Assembly: GCA_965200095.1 (NCBI GenBank)
Contig: OZ241350.1
Coordinates: 124,001 to 188,000, forward strand
DNA length: 64,000 nucleotides
Direction of reading: 5' to 3'
From: JANQOH01 sp965200095
GTDB taxonomy: Bacteria > Pseudomonadota > Alphaproteobacteria > UBA7887
Part shown: piece by piece, positions 61,550 through 64,000 of the stretch
How positions within the stretch are numbered: position 1 is the first letter of the stretch
Layout: every line of letters begins with the position of its first letter
Program-made: the position numbers and the translations under genes
Notes under the pieces: generated by a model
Database searches by the model: none
What the model was told of the DNA's origin: nothing
Seen by the model: the letters and a program-made list of their open reading frames with translations, nothing else

Positions 61550-61594
61550 ACCGGGCCGCCGCGGCGCGCCGCTTCGCCGCGCGTTCGCGCCGCG

Positions 61595-62413
61595 CTACCG
61601 CGCCAGCGCGCGGCTGCGCGCGGCCGCGGCGCGCACGGCGGCGGTCATGAGCGGCGCCAGACCGTCCTCCGCCATCAGCACTTCGAGCGCCGCCGCCGTC
61701 GTGCCGCCGGGGCTGGTCACGCCGCGCCGCAGGTCCGCGGCGCTTTCCGCGGACTCCGCCGCCAGCGCGCCGGCCCCGGCCACGGTCGCCCGCGCCAGCC
61801 GCCGGGCGAGCGCGGAGTCGAGGCCGGCGGCGGTCCCGGCCTCGGCAAGACATTCGATCAACAGGAATACGTAGGCGGGGCCGCTGCCCGAAACCGCGGT
61901 CACCGCGTCCATCGGCGATTCGTCCTCGACCCACGCGACCTCGCCCGCGGCTTCGAGCATCCGCGCGCACAGCGCCCGATGGGCGTCGGTCGCGCGGGGG
62001 TTCGCGCACGCCACGGTAATGCCGCGCCCGATGGCCGCCGGAGTGTTCGGCATCGCGCGCACGACCGCCGCGCCGTCGCCCAGCCCCGCTTCGAGGGCGG
62101 CGAGCGTCACGCCCGCCGCGATGGACAGAAACACCGGCGGGCGCGCGGCCGCCGCCAGGGGCGCATAGGACGGCAGCACCGCGCCGATTATCTGCGGCTT
62201 GACCGCGAACAGCACCAGTTCCGGCGCAACATCCAGAGCGTCGGGCGCGGGAACGACCCGAACGCCGTGCCGCGCGCCGAGCGCCGCGGCCGCCGTCGCG
62301 TCGGGTTCGACAACGAGCGCCTCGTCCGCGGCAAGCGCGCCCCGGGAGAGCCAGCCGGCGAGCAGCGCGCCGCCCATGCGGCCGCCGCCGACGAGAAGCA
62401 TGGACGGGTTCAT
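61595..62413 (-). CDS. proC: Pyrroline-5-carboxylate reductase
   Basis: 272 residues. NAD(P)H-dependent last step of proline synthesis. Seen: LLVGGGRMGGALLAGWL, FAVKPQIIGAVLPSY, AMPNTPAAIGRGITVACAN, and the signature AVSGSGPAYVFLLIECLAEAG and RGVTSPGGTTAAALEVL. ATG at 62413 immediately follows the stop of the YbjN-like gene, so the two are co-translated. Confidence 0.95.
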   Translation of the reverse strand: MNPSMLLVGGGRMGGALLAGWLSRGALAADEALVVEPDATAAAALGARHGVRVVPAPDALDVAPELVLFAVKPQIIGAVLPSYAPLAAAARPPVFLSIAAGVTLAALEAGLGDGAAVVRAMPNTPAAIGRGITVACANPRATDAHRALCARMLEAAGEVAWVEDESPMDAVTAVSGSGPAYVFLLIECLAEAGTAAGLDSALARRLARATVAGAGALAAESAESAADLRRGVTSPGGTTAAALEVLMAEDGLAPLMTAAVRAAAARSRALAR

Positions 62414-62917
62414 TCAGGCGTGCCCCTTCGGCTCCATCAGCGCCGCCGCGATGGCGCGTTCGGCATCCTCCCCGGCCCACAGAACGAGCTGGAAGGCGGG
62501 ATAATAGCGGTCGCACTCGGCGCGCGCGGCGTCGATCACCGACTCGAGGACATCCAGCGCCACCGGACGGTCGCCGCCGCCGAGAACGGTATGGCGGAAC
62601 GTGGGCCAGCCCTCGTCGGACCACAGTTCGAAATGGCCGAGCCACAGGCGTTCGTTGATCCCCGCGAGCAAGGGGTAGACCGCGCCGCGCCGCGGTTGCG
62701 GAACCCGCATGTCGAGCGCGCAGGCGGCGAAGAGCGAACGGTTCTCCGGCGTCCACGAAAACCACAGGTTGAGGTCGCACCATCGCCCGCCCAGCCGCAC
62801 GGCGATCTCGGTTTCGCTCCGGCGCTCGCCGGGCCACTCATGCGCGCCGGCGAGCTCTTCCACCAGGTCGATGGGGTCGCACGGCGCGTCGCGCTCCGTC
62901 GTCCAGAGTTCGGCCAA
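62414..62917 (-). CDS. YbjN-domain protein
   Basis: About 167 residues, soluble. Seen: WCDLNLWFSWTPENRSLFAACALDM, then ERLWLGHFELWSDEGWPTFRHTVL (in parts), matching the YbjN/DUF1790 sensory-transduction-regulator fold found before proC in alphaproteobacteria. I place the start at a TTG (62915-62917), which has AGGGGAGG six bases upstream; the frame is open further back to 62980 without a ribosome site. Function unknown; the link with proC is by position only. Confidence 0.82.
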   Translation of the reverse strand: MAELWTTERDAPCDPIDLVEELAGAHEWPGERRSETEIAVRLGGRWCDLNLWFSWTPENRSLFAACALDMRVPQPRRGAVYPLLAGINERLWLGHFELWSDEGWPTFRHTVLGGGDRPVALDVLESVIDAARAECDRYYPAFQLVLWAGEDAERAIAAALMEPKGHA

Positions 62918-63181
62918 CGCGGCGCCTCCCCTGCTACGCCTCGCGGAGTGAGATATTGTAGGCAACGCTCGACAGACCACAAGATACTGTATGGCGACCG
63001 GAGGGCAATCGATTTTCCGAAATTTCCGCGCCGCCTCGGCGCCGGTCTCCGCAGGGCCGACAACGGGACGCGGCGCAGCGCGCCGGCGTGCCCGCGACGC
63101 CCCGGCCCGGGCGCGGTCGTCTCCGGGGAGCGGCGGCGTCCCCCCGGGGCGTCTCGCCGGCGTTCCCGGGAGCAGCCCGGT

Positions 63182-63451
63182 TCAGGGGTCGCCGCCGGCT
63201 TGCTTGTCCTGCGCGGCCTTTTCCAGCGCGGCGATGCGCTCCGCAAGGGCCTCGTTCTCTTCCCGCGCCCTTGCGGCCATGGCGCGGACGGCCTCGAACT
63301 CGTCGCGCCGCACCAGGTCCATGCGTTCGAGGACGGCTTCCAGCCTGTCGCGGACATGCGCTTCGAACTCGTCGCGCAACGCGCTGGCCGATGTCCAGGC
63401 GCCGTCCGCAAGCCGCGCCAGATCGTCGAAAAACCGTTTCTCCCGGTCCAT
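63182..63451 (-). CDS. ubiK: UbiK-like ubiquinone biosynthesis accessory factor
   Basis: 89 residues, all helical. Opens MDREKRFFDDLARLADGAW, then LRDEFEAHVRDRLEAVLERMDLVRRDEFEAVRAMAARAREE (in parts) and a Glu/Ala-rich coiled coil LAERIAALEKAAQ. This is the BMFP/UbiK family (membrane-fusogenic coiled coil aiding ubiquinone synthesis). The 264 bases between this gene and the YbjN-like gene hold nothing that I can assign. Confidence 0.88.
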   Translation of the reverse strand: MDREKRFFDDLARLADGAWTSASALRDEFEAHVRDRLEAVLERMDLVRRDEFEAVRAMAARAREENEALAERIAALEKAAQDKQAGGDP

Positions 63452-63543
63452 ATCGGCTTCTCCCCGGCTTCCGCCGCTTCGGTTCCGGCGACTCTCCGCC
63501 CGCGTTTCTTGTATCGGCGCAGGGGGTTCGATAAACCCCCGCG

Positions 63544-64000
63544 ATGTTCATGGTCACCGGCGGCGCCGGGTTCATCGGCTCGAATCTCGTAGCGGCCCTC
63601 GGCGAACGGGGCGCGGATGTCGTCGTCTGCGACAGTTTCGGCAGCGACGGCAAATGGCGCAACCTCGCCAAACATCCCGTCGCCGACATCGTCGCGCCCG
63701 ATGCGCTGACCGACTATGTCGAAAGCGAAGCCGACGCGCTCGAGGCGGTCGTGCATCTCGGCGCCGAGACATCGACGGCCGAAACCGATGTCGACCTCCT
63801 TCTCCGGCGCAACTTCCATGCCTCGGCGGCGCTGTGGCGGGTCTGCGCCCGGCGCGGCGTCCGCCTGATCTACGCTTCGTCGGCCGCGACCTATGGCGAC
63901 GGCGCCGCCGGCTTCGACGACAGCGCGCCGCTCGACCGGCTGCGTCCCCTCAACCCCTACGGCTGGAGCAAACATCTCTTCGACCGGCGCGCCGCCGCCC
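63544..64000 (+). CDS. hldD: ADP-L-glycero-D-manno-heptose-6-epimerase (start only)
   Basis: The first 152 codons are in the window. It starts MFMVTGGAGFIGSNLVAALG, an NAD-binding SDR motif, continues HLGAETSTAETDVDLLLRRN, IYASSAATYGDG and the catalytic NPYGWSKHLFD (Tyr-x3-Lys). These match HldD/RfaD, which makes the heptose used in LPS core; a generic epimerase cannot be fully ruled out without the rest. Divergent from ubiK by 92 bases. Confidence 0.85.
   Translation, partial: MFMVTGGAGFIGSNLVAALGERGADVVVCDSFGSDGKWRNLAKHPVADIVAPDALTDYVESEADALEAVVHLGAETSTAETDVDLLLRRNFHASAALWRVCARRGVRLIYASSAATYGDGAAGFDDSAPLDRLRPLNPYGWSKHLFDRRAAA

Overview
The window is GC-rich chromosomal DNA from a proteobacterium, most likely an alphaproteobacterium. 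The pointers are the rplM-rpsI-argC order, the urea transporter fused by close spacing to a urease operon, the mreBCD-mrdA-rodA cell-shape operon, UbiK, and a cobalamin cluster with CbtAB cobalt uptake. I cannot name the species. Because of the high GC content many long antisense frames are open; these are treated as shadows.

Layout. 0-1.6 kb: two minus-strand genes (enoyl-CoA hydratase, cut by the window edge, and an MDR oxidoreductase). 1.8-12.4 kb: urtABCDE-ureDABCEFG on the plus strand behind a near-consensus sigma-54 promoter, so urea import and hydrolysis look nitrogen-regulated. 12.4-29.8 kb: a defence island broken up by blocks of palindromic REP-like repeats at about 12.7-13.6, 23.7-24.0 and 28.8-29.7 kb. 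Inside it are decayed and apparently intact toxin-antitoxin genes, a HEPN/MNT pair whose HEPN motif is altered, a small coiled-coil membrane protein, a two-gene system made of a PLD-SNF2 helicase and an Eco57I-class adenine methylase, and a compact type VI-A CRISPR locus: one 1160-residue Cas13a plus a 12-repeat array, with no cas1 or cas2 in the window.

29.8-37.7 kb holds a TPR protein, an EamA transporter, an FmdB-type zinc ribbon, an amidohydrolase next to a small blue-copper protein, another enoyl-CoA hydratase, rplM-rpsI-argC, tRNA-Phe and a second TPR protein. 38.2-45.3 kb holds leuA and the cell elongation operon mreBCD-mrdA-rodA. 45.3-52.5 kb holds a TcuA-like flavoprotein, a beta-hydroxyacid dehydrogenase, three tandem DUF1640-like coiled-coil genes of variable repeat length, an acyl-CoA dehydrogenase and a stand-alone biotin carboxylase. 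52.5-60.6 kb is a cobalamin cluster (cobK, cbiD, cobA, cbiA, cbtAB, cobU, cobT, cobS). The last 3.5 kb holds a single-domain voltage-gated channel with an acidic selectivity filter, proC, a YbjN-like protein, ubiK and the start of hldD.

The most interesting item is the Cas13a locus: both R-x4-H nuclease motifs are present, the repeat has the Cas13a-type CCCCC/GGGGG hairpin, and the decay of repeats at one end gives its polarity. Next are the PLD-helicase/methylase pair, the HEPN toxin-like protein without its catalytic His, the tandem expansion of the coiled-coil family, and the channel with a TLEDWTD filter.
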